64,000 bases of DNA. Origin: Membranipora membranacea. Lineage: Eukaryota; Bryozoa; Gymnolaemata; Cheilostomatida; Membraniporidae. Below, one piece after another: positions 50,737-64,000 of the stretch (position 1 is the stretch's first letter; each line of letters begins with the position of its first letter). Under the pieces are notes generated by a model, which saw only the letters and a list, made by a program, of their open reading frames with translations, was not told the origin of the DNA and searched no databases. The translations under genes and the position numbers were made by a program. Location: assembly GCA_914767715.1 (NCBI GenBank), contig OU612070.1, positions 11,301,501 to 11,365,500 of the forward strand, given 5' to 3'.

Positions 50737-53700
50737 ATGGATGTAGAAAATCTATTAGGACTATTTCAAAGTTTTAAATACAACCTTTTGAGTCTGCCGC
50801 CATTAGAGTCAGCTTGCTACGTGGCAGCAGCGTATCTTGCCTGGGGCTTTGTGGAAAGAAACCTTTGGACGCCATTCAAGCTGTATGGACTGGCACAAAC
50901 TTACAGAAGAGTAAAGTTGACAGAATTTGGGAGTTGGGCTGTAGTGACAGGAGCTTCACAGGGTATCGGTGAGTAGCATGGCCACTAGGTTCTCAGTTTT
51001 AAATCTAATACAGTCCTCCGACAACAGGGGTTGGTTGTGTTTTTACCTGGTTACAAACTGAGAGCTCATTTGGAGCATATTCATGACATTGCCATCAATC
51101 AATTTACTGAACACATTGTTTATCAACATACATACATTAGTTATTTGTTTTGCAGACAAACTTTTCAGCCCCTAGCCTGGTGTCTAGCTAACCCAAAATA
51201 AAGATCAAAGGTTTCTTGGACATTCTCATAAACTGAGCAATTGATCAACTCCAGTGCCGTCAACATGTTTTATATCGCAGGTTCATATACAATCTACTTG
51301 CAGTGTGCGATGGCTTGATTAAAAAAGAAGGGTTGATGTGTTGATGGCTTGGTGTCTATCAGTACTTTTAGCACTCAAGTCAACTGTCAGATTGCTCTCT
51401 ATAAATTACAAAATTTATTGAACAGGGCTCTCCTTCGCCAAAGCATTGGCAGAGCAAGGTCTGAGTCTCGTGCTCATCGATCTACCAGATGAGAGACTCG
51501 AGCGAGCCTCAGAGCACATCAAGGGTACATACAAAGTGGACGTGAAAACAATTGGTTTAGATTTCACAGACACAGATGTCTACGGAAGGATTGCCAGGGA
51601 GATTGCTCGCCTAGATATCGGAGTGTTGGTTAACAATGTCGGGATGGGTCTAGAACCTGCTCCTATACATTTAGTGAAAGATCCGTAAGTATTGCTAACA
51701 GGGAGTAGAACACAACTTCAGAAGAATACTCTTTCAAGTTAGTTAGTTATCTATTTTATTTTATCTTTAGACAAAATAAAAACAACTACGCCTCTTTTTG
51801 CAGGCAAAATGTATGTACAATTATGTTTCAAATGATATAGTCTGAAGGTTAGTTAGGTACTTTGTGGATATATAGGGAAAGTGGAAAACTTCGTTTTAAT
51901 TCGAACTTGATAAAACAACTTGGGTTTGAGGCTAAACACAAAAATGAAAAATCCCAAGTTTGATGTGATAATAAAAATTAAATCAAATGTGTCTATGAAT
52001 ATTATGCTATGGGTAACATATTGAAAGGCAGGTTACGATGTGGCACTTTGATCTGAACTGAAAAGGAAAGAAAAACAAGCAACAGGTCTGCATATGGATA
52101 TGAATATATTAGTGTTGAGCAAGATATGACTCAAAATTATATATATGTACAAAAAGGAAACAAAACAAATGGCGATTTGATATTTATGGATTGTAATGAA
52201 TCACGTTAGGTAGGAAGCATATCAAGTTGAACATGTTGATGTTAAAATATGAAACGCATTGGTTTTACGATAAAATAAAAAATAGAAAAGATAATATTTG
52301 CATTTAGGGTTTCGAAAGTAGCTGCGACTCTCCGTATGCTTGGTTCTCTGTTTATACATCATCTATCTCTGTTTACAATCTGTTCTGGTGTTGTCTGCTG
52401 AGTGGGACCATCATGGTCCCCGTACCCTCACCCAGCAGTATGGCCTACTCTACCTCTTAGGGTGACCTGACCAGGGACTGTATTCTGGATGGAGGGGTCT
52501 TGCTCCATTAGTTAGGTAGGTTGCTTGACTTCGTTTTTGTTGTGGATTTACCGACAAAATCTCCCACTCTGTTCAATGTAAGAGATGAGAGACATGTGGT
52601 CCGCTTGGTCTAGATCAATGTTGTCTCTTAGACATATGTAATTTTGGCATTTGTTTAAGAAGTGGAAGACAGTTTCATCCTCCATGAGGCATGAGCAAGT
52701 TGGTGTGTATGTCTGCCTCACTTTATATAGGAAGGCTTGAAGTTTTGTTTGACCTGTCATGAGGCTGCATAGCTGTCCAGTGATTTCTCTTGGAAGGCTC
52801 ATTGGTATAGGTTTCTTTATTAAGTGTGTCACTGCCAACTGGCCTAGCAGTCCTTCGCTATTGTGACCCTGTCTCATGTGAGACGTCCATGCGCGGGTGT
52901 CTTCTTCTTTCATCAGTTTCTTTATTTTAGACTTTTTGAAGTCTACTGCTTGTAGGGGAGATTCTGTGAAGTGTCTCCCCATTACTTTAATTATATGGCT
53001 TCTTATTTTCTTTTGTAGTGCGCTCTTATCCTGGCATAAAATGTTGTTTATTGTTTCCCCTTCTATGGCTAGTCTGCATAGATTTAATATGTCGTTTGTA
53101 TACCTGATGTGTATGGTAGGTGTGTTGGCTAGTTTGTGTAGAGTTTCTGTTGTTGGGTTAAATGGAGCGCCGAGAAGGTCTTTTAGACATGTATGTAGTG
53201 ATATCTCCTCATTGATGTCCCATATGTAGGCATTGTATAATACCTTTGGAAGAATAGCCGTGTTTAAAATAGTACGGGTGACCTGAGGACGTAGCCCGTG
53301 TCGTATATATGGTAACAGCATGTTCCACTTCCTGTTGAGTGTAGATTTGGCTAACTCTTTTTGTTGCTTGAATTTTAGACTTTTGTCCACTATGAGCCCT
53401 AGGACTTTGGTTTCTGATGTTATATTTATATTTTCGTTGCTGATCTTCATCTGAGTTGGTTGTCCTTTGAAGTAGATTAAATCCGTTTTGGTGCAGTTTG
53501 CTTTAAGTCTCCATTTTGAGGATTTTGAGGATCTTAATAATGTATAAGAAGCAAGGCGAATTAAAACAGCATATTCTTAGATTGTTCCTTTGTGGAAATC
53601 TTTTGAGTTTCCAGGAACATCTGAGCTTTGGTAACACAATCTCTAGTCGCCTATCCATATATGGTTGGGTTTGAAGTGCTTAATGACCTTTATCATGGCA

Positions 53701-54536
53701 TTTGGCATGCTTGACATTTTGTACATTTGTGTTACAGAATGACTTCATGTAAAAATCTCATAGCTGTGAATTGTCTGGCTATGACTGAGATGACTTTGTT
53801 GGTGCTGCCACGTATGGCTGAGAAGAACAGAGGTGTTATAGTCAACATGTCATCTGATTTATGGAAGTCAGCACCGATGATAGCACCCTATGGTGCCTCT
53901 AAAGCATATGTGACAATACTATCACAATCACTGAGCAAGGCTTACAGAAAACTTGGTACAGGTTAGTGATTTTTTGTATCATGTCGGACTATACAAATAT
54001 ATAATTCCAGAACTAGAATTAGCCAACCAGGTAGAGCAGCGTTGAGAAGAGGGTCAGCAGGCATTTGAGCGCCAGTGGTCTTTGCTATGTTATCCACTCT
54101 AAAGTTGACACCGGGAAGGGGGGGGGGGGGAGTCAGGAAGTTATGACTTTCCACACACCGTTGGAAAGCTCTTGAAACAAGAAAAAATTAAAAATTTTAA
54201 CAAAAGCATAATTACATAGCATCATTCGACGTTGGTTGTGCATTCACCATAATCTAGTGCATTTCATTTTGCCACTTTTTAGGTATCATATTCCATTCAC
54301 TGGAGCCAGGAATTGTGGACACCCCACTGTCAAGAAAGAATCTTCATCTTCTTAAAAGATATTCTCTCCTCGGAATATACCACCATCTGTTCACAATATC
54401 ATCAGATTCATTTGTTAGAAGCGCTTTGAATACTATTGGATGGACGGACCGGTGTCATGGCCATTTAAGACACTTTCTGCAGGATGCCGATTTAATTGGG
54501 GGATTGATTCTCAGACTAGTTAGAATAAGTCACTAA
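50737..54536 (+). CDS. HSD17B12: HSD17B12-like very-long-chain 3-oxoacyl-CoA reductase (SDR family), complete, 322 aa
   Basis: Exons 50737-50968, 51426-51684, 53738-53961 and 54283-54536 join in phase to 322 aa; human HSD17B12 has 312. Seen: an N-terminal hydrophobic segment (SACYVAAAYLAWGFV), the cofactor motif TGASQGIG, the NNVG motif in IGVLVNNVGMG, the catalytic serine region NMSSD, and the active-site Y-x3-K in PYGASKAY. Catalytic residues are therefore intact, unlike HSDL1, where the tyrosine is replaced. DFTDTDVYGRIAREIA and SFVRSALNTIG align well with HSD17B12. Expected reaction: NADPH-dependent reduction of 3-ketoacyl-CoA in microsomal fatty-acid elongation at the ER. The C-terminus ends RLVRISH rather than the mammalian KKxx-type ER retrieval signal. 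Another steroid-dehydrogenase-like paralog is possible. The second intron holds a retrotransposon fragment. Confidence 0.82.
51735..53560 (-). mobile_element. 5'-truncated non-LTR retrotransposon (LINE) inside the dehydrogenase intron
   Basis: Minus-strand frame 53560-52548 is open and encodes the C-terminal end of a reverse-transcriptase protein: WRLKANCTKTDLIYFKGQ, then TKVLGLIVDKSLKF (the usual late RT motif), and near the end C-x-C...ETVFHFLNKC, the Cys/His pattern typical of LINE ORF2 tails. The catalytic RT and endonuclease parts are missing, so the copy is dead on arrival. The 3' UTR probably runs down to an AT-rich tail near 51735-51765. It lies antisense to the host gene between its exons 2 and 3. 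The clade (jockey-, CR1- or I-like) cannot be settled from this part. Boundaries are approximate because I see no clean target-site duplication. Confidence 0.8.
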
Positions 54537-55264
54537 GTAGCAGCGGTTTTGTGTTAAGGCTAATGGATTACTTATTTGCTATCAATTTAAAGCCTATTCT
54601 TGGATAATCTATGGAGGGCTTTTTTCCATAATACATTAATTTTGTAATAAGCCACTGAGAATACAAACATGATAAATTCAGGTCAGAAAATCTATAAAAT
54701 ACAGTATTTTATCTTTGAAATACTTTTTGTCACTGTTAAAGCATATGAATTAATATAACTCATTTGATTCTCACAAAAAACACCTATGTTTTTCTAATTG
54801 GTCATCAATTTGTTTCAGTTCCTTGATCAATATACATGTTTCAACAAAAATAAGATCAATATGAATGAAAAATATCATATAATAAAATAAACTTGCACAT
54901 CACCAAAAGATTTTCATAAAATCCATGTGTGAGCATGCAATTACGAAATATGTTGGACGGATAGGCTTTTACAAAATATCACTCTGTATGAGATTCAAAA
55001 TTCAGAGATTGCACCAAAAGTGTAGTGAAAACTTCAAAAATAAATGAGTTGAGCCCACTGGTTATTATGTGTCAATAACAAAAAGAAGTTACACACAAAT
55101 CATTGGTTAATTTATACATAGAAAATACAGAAAATTCCAAAATGAAGTTGTAATTTAACTTCAAGTATAAAATTTACACCAGTTGATAATTTCAAAAGTG
55201 TCGACAAAGGAATCTGAATCTCACTCACAGCCTAGTAGCCAGAACAGAAGACGGCATATTACTA
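54537..55264. other. 3' intergenic spacer between convergent HSD17B12-like and NEK9 genes
   Basis: Seven hundred bases that must hold both 3' UTRs. AATAAA at 54881-54886 (plus strand) is the likely poly(A) signal of the dehydrogenase gene, 345 bp after its stop. I see no clear signal for NEK9 on the minus strand. Confidence 0.55.
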
Positions 55265-58200
55265 TCACACAAATTCTGACGCACTCCAATCCTTGAAGTC
55301 AGAGTCGACAGATCCCAGTCTTTTGACTAGCTTACCGATGACTTGGTTCTGCTTGCTGTTTTCGGTTAGAAGTCTCGAGTTTTCAGCTTCTAGTTCCTGG
55401 TTTCGAGCTCTGAGTTTATTTATAATAGCACCGGTATTCTCATTGTCTGTTTCTGGCATGTTGTTATTCATTTCTGGGCTGATGTGGACAGAAGCGCTCT
55501 GAAAACAAAGAAGAATGGATACCTGTTACATAGCAGACAGCAAAAAACTTTGCAAGAAGCCAATTTCAATTTTATTATAAGATATATTTCGGTTTTTGCA
55601 ACAGTCTTACAACAATTTTGCATTTCGTGGTATACGGTAGTAGCAATCTCGTATGATCTTATCAGTATATGACCAATATAATTGCTCTATCAAGTTTATA
55701 GAAATGAAATGGTAGCCTAGAACAGGAGACAAGTGAATTTCTGAGAAAAATGCAATGAAAGAGGGGTATAGCATCAGTATAGCGCAGTGTATCAGAAAGA
55801 GGTGGGTGAGCCCCTATAATCATGAGAGCTAAGCGTGGGCACTTTCATTAACTCACACACGTTTTGAGGGAAAATGACAGAGAAGCATTTTTCAGGTGTG
55901 CTAATTTGACACACATATATATAACCCAGCCGTGTGCTTAAACTGAATCATTTGTTTGAGAAATTGACCAATCACAATTTTTATATAAATATATTCACCT
56001 TATCCTAACAAAAAGAGAGAGAAATAACATTGGCACTTGGCTACAGATCACAACAATAAGCACATGAACCAGGAATGGAGTAACTAGGTGTAATCAATAG
56101 GAAGCATTTTCATCAATCATGTAAATAAATAAATATTGTGATAATTTTAATTGTTGTGAATAATTATAACTTCGAGGGTGTTTTCAAGGACTAATAATCC
56201 CATTTACGTATTGAATTGGACACAAAGATCTAGCGAAGAAGTTGCTTTCTAAGCGATCAATTTTGAATATGTAAGTTTTCCCCAGCACCCATCGCGTCTC
56301 CACAAGTAATAACCAGAATCTTACCTCCATAGCAGCAATGATAGCAGCCGTTGAAGCAGCGTCCTCCTGATTTAGTTTGAATTCACCTGTTGGAGAGGTT
56401 GTATCTGTGATCCCCTGAGATGTGCCCAGATTTAGCTTTAGTGCTGACATTATTGGAGGTGTGGCAGGGGCAGCGGCTGCAGCATTAGCCTCTAAAAACT
56501 CCTGAAAATGTTTACAGGATATATTTTAGACCGGCATTATCAGACAAGTTTTTAAGTTAGTCTTCAATAATGTTATCAAACTAGCGCGCCTATCTGCACG
56601 ATGGTGTGTGCATGTTAGACCTTCTACTGACACAAATAAATGTACAACTCAGTTTCTGTCTATTAATTGCTCCTGCATAAAAATTGGATAACTCCTTACA
56701 GAACCGGTCCTAATTTCTCTATTAAACTTTTTTTTGTTTCGAACTTCTGACAAGCAAAGTTATAGCAGGGGCTTTAGCTTATGATTATTGAAGCATTGAT
56801 GTCAAGGCTGTTAGTCTGAAACTTGAAAACCAGCAGCTGTATGAATGGATGATAATAGAAAGCCCAAGCAATTTACACAACAAATCATAAAGGTAACGGA
56901 AAACCTACATTTTTGACCCAGGCAGGAGTTGAGCTCATCATGAGAGCAGTACTCGGCTGTGAGGAGGTAGTATAGTCTTCCTCCTCGAGGTCTCCCAACA
57001 TTGAGTTCCTATCTGTCACTGTAAATATGAAAAAATTTTAAATATTGTTCGAATCACTCTGACATTCAAGATGGAACTTCATTCTTATACGGGGCCTTGA
57101 GAACATAGATGCATTCATTACACAAGGAATATCAATGGCAAACCACTGAACTTATAGGACTTTGCCTTTATAGAAACCAAACTCTACTGGTGAATCCAAA
57201 GGGGGTTCTAAAGCGGATTCTCATGGTACCATTCCTCTACAGTAATTAAAGGTAAGCCTACAGTTGCGAGCTAAACTTTGTGCTTGCTGCCACCCATGTT
57301 AGACTAACAAGACTTTGTAGGTTTTCATGTATATAAACTATATGATGCTGTTGGCACAAACAACCCCAACTACGGACAAAATTTTGACCTACCTGGAGAA
57401 ACCATAGACTTATTTGAGCTGGAGATTGTTTTCTGACTAAGTACTTTATCAGCCACTAGTATAGTACTCCAGTAAGAGCACTGAATACTGGACACGGCGT
57501 GAAGTGATCCAAATATAGGACGTGGTAAGGCCACATTCTGTGTGCAGACTGCTATACCTAGCCTTCCCTCAGCACAGCTACCGCAAGCAAATATCTGATT
57601 GTCTGCAAATTAGTTATAAATATATTGATATTGACAGTAATGATGTTTTGTGAATAGTGATCGTTTTCTGCCCTGGTCCAGCAGCTTGCCTAACATAACT
57701 TGAAGGTCGTATGTTCAAGTTGAATGATTCTGCGCAGTATATTGGAGATCAGGAGGGTTATTACAGTTGGGCTTCCATCATAGGAATCCATTCTTAGTCA
57801 TAATATAAAACTTTCATAATGAAAATACCCTTGATCCTCTCCGCAAACTATTGTTTCATGGCTACTTGTAAATGCAAGGATCTTCTTTATTTTTTGGAAA
57901 ATCTGACAACACTGTTTTACCCTTTTTCTTGTGATCACCATATTATCATGATGTTCAGATCAATGCCGTATGTTCTCATTGGCCTTAAGTGCTGAACAGC
58001 TGATAAGGTGTTCAAAAAATGAATGTATCAACTCACCGTTTGTTGCGATGACTGTGAAGTTGTCCCCACATGATACTTGTGTTACACTCCGCCCAGCTAA
58101 CACACTGCTAACAAGATTAATACCAGGGTGTTCTCTGAAGTCACCCAGTCCTAACTGTCCGTACTTATTGTTACCAAACGTCAGCAGCTGACCATATTCT

Positions 58201-61200
58201 AAAGGATCGGAAGCAATACGAAAAGATATGAGACTAATTCCTTCATAATGAGCAGGAAGATCTGACCTACGTTATAATACGATGTCAATTTTGATGGAAA
58301 CTGACAACACTCTTGTTGATGATGATAATAGATTTGAGTTAGCTACAAGTAATTGTTGAATGAATCAAAATTATTAATTAGGAAAGAATTGCCTGGGTGG
58401 GTCAAGTGGTTAAGAGTACAAAAACTTAATGAAAGAGCATTCAAAGATAAATCAAGTTGCAGATGTAAATTTTCTGATGGACACCTGGAAAATAGTATCA
58501 TGTTCCTCATAACTTTAAGCCGAACAAAATTACTCACTGGTTATTGCAGCTGTGTGGGTAGGGCCGCTGCTAATCTGTGCTATTTTATTGTTTCTCAGTG
58601 GTTTGACAATCTTCATAGAATACTCACATGGAGTATCGTAACATACCTACGATCAACAACATCAGACTGCCTAAAAATGCTGACAATAATACTTGCACTC
58701 AACGTATTTAAAAGATTCCACCCTTTGGTCTCTCTGCAAAATATTGGTCCCAAATAAGGACTTTTTTTTACTTCGAACTGATGTTTGAACCAGGCGGAGA
58801 GCAGTATTTTTTCCCCAAACATCAGGAATTTAATACCAGTGGATTATTTTTTAAAAGGCCTCATAGGACAAATGAATGTTGTTTCATTCAGGGGTTTGTG
58901 GAAGATAGGCCACTTTGCATACATTGAATTTCCTGACACTGCTGGCACTGTTGACCATGTCTCAAATACCATGAAAAGACTCAAGAAGAGCCATCTTTGA
59001 GTATGCATGTGCCAATCTAAAACCATACCTTTGCTCTTCGTTTAGCCACGCCCCTCACTTCACTGTTGAGTCCGAGTTTATTGTGTTCATTGTTACCACA
59101 GGCGAGGACTTTACCACTACTGGCTATCAGGAATGTACAGTCAAGCCCGGCTACAACTGACTCAATCTTCTGCTTAGCTGGGAGGGGCACCTGCTGCGGT
59201 GTTGCGCTATCATCCTCACCACCATTACCCAACCGCCCTGAAAAAAGATACTCAAAGTGTAATTTAAACCTATCAGTGGGTGGAAATTATATGTTATCTA
59301 TGAGCTGAATCCCGGGGTGTGAAAAAGTATCTCAAAATGCAATCTGAGTTGAATTTTTCTTTCCATTGACCTGATCTACCTCAGATTTCAAGAAAATAGC
59401 ATTGTGGGATGCTTTTTGGAATACAGCGTAAGATGTGTTGTGGGATGCATTGTGGGATGCATTGTGGGATGCATTGTGGGATTCATTTTAACATGCTCTA
59501 CTTTCGGATCACAATCTGCAACAATACCACCCAATATACAAGAATGGTTGGGCTTGTAGTCCAGCAGCAAATTTTTCAAGTAGAAACGATTGGATAAAAA
59601 GATGACAAAGTACAGCAGCCTCACCAAACTCTCCGCAGCCCCATGTGAGCACCTTTCCGCATGTTGTCAGAGCCACAACATGACTGTCACCTGCTGACAC
59701 CTGACTGACAGTGTACTCTATCTGAGTGACAGGTGTTGGTGAGAGCACCTGCTCCTCCTCCTGAGCTAAACACCCGTAATAATCTCCTCCGAATGAATAT
59801 AAAGTGCCATCATCTATAAGACAGAAAAAATTGGATTATAGTGTTTTCAGATTAGTGACAGCTATAAAAGCTTCCTCAAAAATGGTGAGAATGCTGACTA
59901 GTTCCAAACATTCCCAATGCCATATGTATGTAGTTATGAGTTATGACTATTAAATATGAGTTGACCAGATATACTTTGAACGAACTTGAGTGTCTTTTGC
60001 TGAGTGAATGATCAGATTGCGATTTAGGCTTTTTTTATTAAAGGACCCCTCTGATTACCTAGTTACGAATCGATCAAATCTGCCTTACCTGCTAAGCAGA
60101 TTGTAAACTCCTCTCCACAAGTTACTTGCTTAAGCGGTGTGCCATCGAACGCCTCAACTTTCTTAGGATTCTTATATGAAGCTGTGTCACCATGACCTAG
60201 CTGACCTGCCATCGAGGATGACTGACCAAATGAGCTCTACAAACAGATTAAGACAATAGTGATGTTGTGACACTTGTGATGCCACAAACAGGGTTTACAG
60301 TGAATAATACCCGCAATAACTTACTGTAATAAATTATAAATAGCGCAAAGCAACAAGTTGTGTAGTTTCCCTGAAGGCAGCGCAACAAAAATCTCCAACT
60401 GTTCTCAATTTGGAAGTATATTCGACTGTGTGTCACCCAGTAGTGCAGAATCATTGACAAACCTCAGCTCACAGTGAAATCGTTGATAAACGATCAAACC
60501 AGTGTGGTACTCAAAGCCTATGTGTTGGCTGTGATTGCTTGTTGTGGTTATCCCAGCCAAAATGATTAATTAGGGCCATCACACAAGCATGTGATACCCT
60601 CCTAGCTAGCCCCTTCTTCTAATGACACTTACAGTCCATGTGTAGAGTTCCTTCTCCACAGATATGACAGCATAGTGATTCTTACTACTGGAGATCTGAG
60701 CCGCTGCTTTACCATCCTTAAATAAGTCCAGTTTTCTGGGCGTGGCCTTACCACCTCCCCATAAATACACCTACAATACACAACGTAAAAATACGCCTAC
60801 AATATACAACGTAAAATTACACCTACAATATACAACGTAAAATTACACCTACAATGCAGAACGGAAAATACTTTGTGATGTTTGCTAGATTGATTATCCA
60901 CTGTTTGTATTTCAAGGTGAAAATAAAGATCTTGAATGTTAGTATGCAATAGTCGGCGTCCAACACCTAGGTTCTATGAAATAATCAACAATTTCACAAT
61001 AACTCTCGGTTTGGAACTCAAGATAAGTTATTCTGGCAAACTATAGGTATACTTCCGGAGAATCATTGTATTTTGACCAAGGAAAGCTTGAACAGCTAAG
61101 AAACCATACAAAATTATATGTCAATATATTTACTAGTGGTTGCCGACAGAATCCTAAGTTGCATTAGTTATAGCAAAGATTATAAATAGGTTATAGGGCA

Positions 61201-63888
61201 GTGCGGTATTTGTGATCAACTCTCAATATTATCGGCCCATATCGAAGCGTGAGTGAGTCTAAAAGTTCCCTAGGGCAGTAAATAGTAGCAAGATCTTAGT
61301 TTGGCTGGTTTGGGGATGATTAAATGTTAGCTAGCACCAATGATAGAGGATCATGTATAATAAAGCGACTGAGTAAAATTCAGCTAGCATAAAATTCACT
61401 ACTTCCAGCATCCTCTCGCATATACTCCTCTATGGTAAGTACGACAATTTTAATGAGTGATCTTAAAGACTTACCTCACTAGATTGAGATATGACGACCG
61501 GTTGTGACTCCGTAGCCATAGACGTAAGCCTAGCTATTCTAGTAGATGTGTTCAACTTCCAAACTTTACTCTCGATATCCCTATAAAACCAGGGAGTGTG
61601 AACTTAGCTGTATAAAAATCCTATTAATTCAATATCCATTGGATCACAGTCAAAGCTCTAGCCTCAAAATTTGAGCAAACAGAAACCAAACAAGCTTTTT
61701 AAATGGAAAAGACTATAGGGTATATATTTGAGTGAGAACTTAGGCTAAGATTTATCGAAATTGAATTCAACTAGTACTCTAATCAAGTGAGCTTATTCAA
61801 ATACTGCTGCCTGGATAATAACAAATAAAGCAAAAATAATTCAATACAGTTTTAGATTGCTAAGTTAATTTTGAGTTTACGTAGACACGGCAGCGAAAGC
61901 AGGACCGGGTCAGCAAAGATTAGTTCTTTATACAAACAGAACTGAATGAAAAGTGTAGGTCCTACTGAGTAACTTGCTGAATCACTGCAAATTGTTTCAG
62001 GCCTGTAGTTCAAGGGGAGGGAAGGGAGGGAGGCACTGCCATACCTAGACGGCTGGATAGAATGGCCTTAAACATTATAATCCATGGTAGGCTCAGGGAT
62101 TTCCATTTGCTATTTCCATACCTAGAACTGCTTTGGATGAGCTTGCAGCACCCCTCTTAATGATGTTTTGAAAGCCCCCTCAGATTTTTGCCTCCCCTAC
62201 AATTTTTTAACACTACGGCCCTGTGTTTGCAATGGAAAGATTACTGTAAAAGACTGGACCTAATTTATTAATGCATATTGTACATTCATTATATTAATTC
62301 ATACCGTTATATATAATAAAAGCTAAAGTAGCAGAGTATGTGTAAAATTCATGCCAGGCCTGTAATAATTTATTGATTGCATAAAATACGCTTTTGTACT
62401 AAATAAATTAGAAACAGGGTTTGTTGCTAGTTTGTTTACGTTACAGAGGGCATGCCATGTTTACACTCGTGTGATATGAGTGAGTTTGCAAATATGTTTT
62501 CTGATATTTTTTGATTATATTTGGTTCTGTTTGAGTTGTTGCCTCCTGCGGATTGATTAAAAATCAATTTAAAAGTACATTATATAGTTGATGCACGGCG
62601 TAAGGAATCCAGACGCATGAAAATTTGAAAAGTTTATTAAATAATATGAAAATTGTCTTATTGAAAGATAAGATTATTTTTCCTCTCTAACAACAGCAAA
62701 TTAGATGACATGACATACCGAAATGTACCAATGTTGAATTGTTTTAGTTAATGGGGATATCATAATCATGACCAATATATATTCCTGAGAAGTGTGGTAG
62801 GAGTACCACTGTACCACGGAGTTCCATTCTATCCATGAACATAAATCAAATATATGGCATTATGTATAAAATATTTTAATTATGATATTATGTATGTTTG
62901 TGATTCTGCATAACATAGCCACATATTTTGATGAAACCAGCCTTTTGTAATCACGTTCACCATACATATGCTTTGAGGAGGAATAAAATACTCTTTCTCC
63001 TTTTTCCATAGGGTTCATAGCTCTCTGCACCAATTAACATCCCTTCTATCTATGCTATGCTATTATCAACATGTCATGTCAATATTATTACAGGAAAGAA
63101 CTATGATAGTGACTATAATGGAGATGCGGTATCTTGTACATGATGAGTTTTATAATGACAAACCCTGCGAGATTGAAACACATTATTGCTAAAAGGGAAT
63201 TAGCCACAGACAAGCTGTCATAGTTTTCCATGCCAGCTCAGCATAACACTTTCATGCACCTAAAATTGGCAGCCCTCATAACATTGGAATGCATGACATG
63301 AGTTTTGGTTACTCAAGAAGACTTCTCGATGGGCATAAATAACACAGGTAAAATAATCCTAATGCATAAATCAATATATTCGCAAGTTTACTCCCCGTGC
63401 TGTAGGCAGGTCGGAGCACAACTGGGGGCTCAACCAGCCTCTGCGGTCAGTGCACCACAGGGGAATTTGAAGCCTTCAATAACCTGAGCCATCTACTCCT
63501 ATATATTTTTGGGCACAAGATCCGTTCGTACTACAGCACTAGAGACTGTTTTGTTTTGCTCAGCTAGTTGAGGGGTGACTTAATGTAAGCTAGCACCGAA
63601 TTCTCACTAGCTTAGATTGTAGTTTTTATCGAGCTATGAAGTTGAGTTAATGGTAGCTAGCCTCAAACTTCACTGTTTCAAGCTGGTGCAAATAGACAAA
63701 CATGTTCAAACTTACGTGGCATATTGTTTCATGCAGTCATAGCTGAACAGATCAGCCGCAGACGGACGGACACTCTGGTCTTTGTTGAGGATATCTGTGA
63801 CAAGTTTATGTAGGCTCTCTGAGTAACATTCCTTATCTATTGGCTCAAAATCAGTCTGTACTATAGCAGCAGCTAGACGAAGTGCATT
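55265..63888 (-). CDS. NEK9: NEK9 (Nercc1) kinase, C-terminal part; gene continues past right edge
   Basis: Exons in transcript order: 63716-63888, 61475-61580, 60633-60770, 60089-60236, 59625-59813, 59029-59237, 58538-58646, 58037-58198, 57393-57602, 56909-57018, 56325-56501, 55265-55498. All join in phase. The first encodes the end of the kinase C-lobe ([19 protein letters not shown] with the subdomain XI Arg). Next is an RCC1 propeller: [78 protein letters not shown] and [11 protein letters not shown]. Then RPIFGSLH, a Ser/Thr-rich acidic linker, and a C-terminal coiled coil ([20 protein letters not shown]) ending SEFV. Order and motifs match NEK9 rather than NEK8, which lacks the coiled-coil tail. 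Family role: mitotic kinase activating NEK6/7, auto-inhibited by the RCC1 domain. The donor at 59029 could instead be 59059; both keep phase. I see no TQT-type dynein light chain motif. Confidence 0.93.
59437..59484 (+). repeat. 12-bp minisatellite, about four units
   Basis: Repeats of ATTGTGGGATGC, with a single related unit at 59401. It lies in a NEK9 intron. Translation of the minus strand gives a repeated MHPT, which is an artefact of the repeat and not a gene. Confidence 0.85.
60771..60874. repeat. 26-bp minisatellite containing copies of a NEK9 3' splice site
   Basis: Period-26 units start at 60771, 60797, 60823 and 60849 (CTACAATATACAACGTAAAA type). On the minus strand each contains TATTGTAG, and the unit nearest the exon supplies the acceptor AG for exon 60633-60770. 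The others are followed by GTGTA or GCGTA, so they imitate the true exon start. Confidence 0.9.
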
Positions 63889-64000
63889 CTACCAAAAAGA
63901 TAAATATATTTCATTCTAACAAAATCTACTAGTTATTATGCTCCCTTGTATATTAAGCAGACAACTCCCATATGAGTAAGATTGTCACATTTTAATATAA

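Noticed and set aside
57665-57740. Weak tRNA T-arm-like sequence
   Set aside because: Only a partial B-box-like match with no stems; lies in a NEK9 intron.
58353-58757. 134-codon plus frame overlapping NEK9
   Set aside because: It is antisense to a supported NEK9 exon (58538-58646, including GPTHTAAI) and has no motif.
59388-59627. Minus frame with repeated MHPT units
   Set aside because: Produced by the 12-bp minisatellite in a NEK9 intron, not a protein.

Overview
The window is animal nuclear DNA. It is AT-rich, its genes are split by GT-AG introns, and the gene families are metazoan. Prokaryotic features (operons, ribosome binding sites, CRISPR arrays) are absent. The small exons, introns of 0.1-7 kb, many foldback elements and two non-LTR retrotransposon fragments suggest a non-vertebrate animal. 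I cannot name the phylum from sequence alone. I found the genes by joining exons by eye. In each completed model the intron phases agree across all junctions, which is the main support for the models.

Layout, left to right. (1) Minus strand, 570-20581: nephrocystin-1 (NPHP1), 17 exons located and at least one not found. Its large introns carry foldback elements, an inverted repeat pair and a reverse-transcriptase fragment. (2) Plus strand, 20943-23022: a complete 4-exon gene for a 139-aa COX7A2L/SCAF1-like respiratory supercomplex factor, head to head with NPHP1 across about 360 bp. (3) Minus strand, 26789-31623: a complete 5-exon, 288-aa bZIP transcription factor of the FOS/ATF3/JDP2 type. 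(4) Minus strand, 37854-48508: a complete 14-exon, 700-aa secreted or type I membrane glycoprotein with LolA/ependymin-like domains and a C-terminal membrane anchor. This is the least characterised gene here. (5) Plus strand, 50737-54536: a complete 4-exon, 322-aa HSD17B12-like short-chain dehydrogenase with a non-LTR retrotransposon fragment in its second intron. (6) Minus strand, 55265-63888 and continuing past the right edge: the C-terminal two thirds of NEK9 (end of kinase domain, RCC1 repeats, C-terminal coiled coil).

The genes are not an operon or a single system. They cover cilium/transition-zone biology (NPHP1), mitochondrial respiration (COX7A2L), transcription (bZIP), an uncharacterised surface glycoprotein, fatty-acid elongation (HSD17B12-like) and mitotic or ciliary kinase signalling (NEK9). 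The most unusual items are the LolA-like glycoprotein, a SCAF1-type N-terminus, two copies of one foldback family (one next to a splice donor), and a 26-bp minisatellite that has copied a NEK9 3' splice site.
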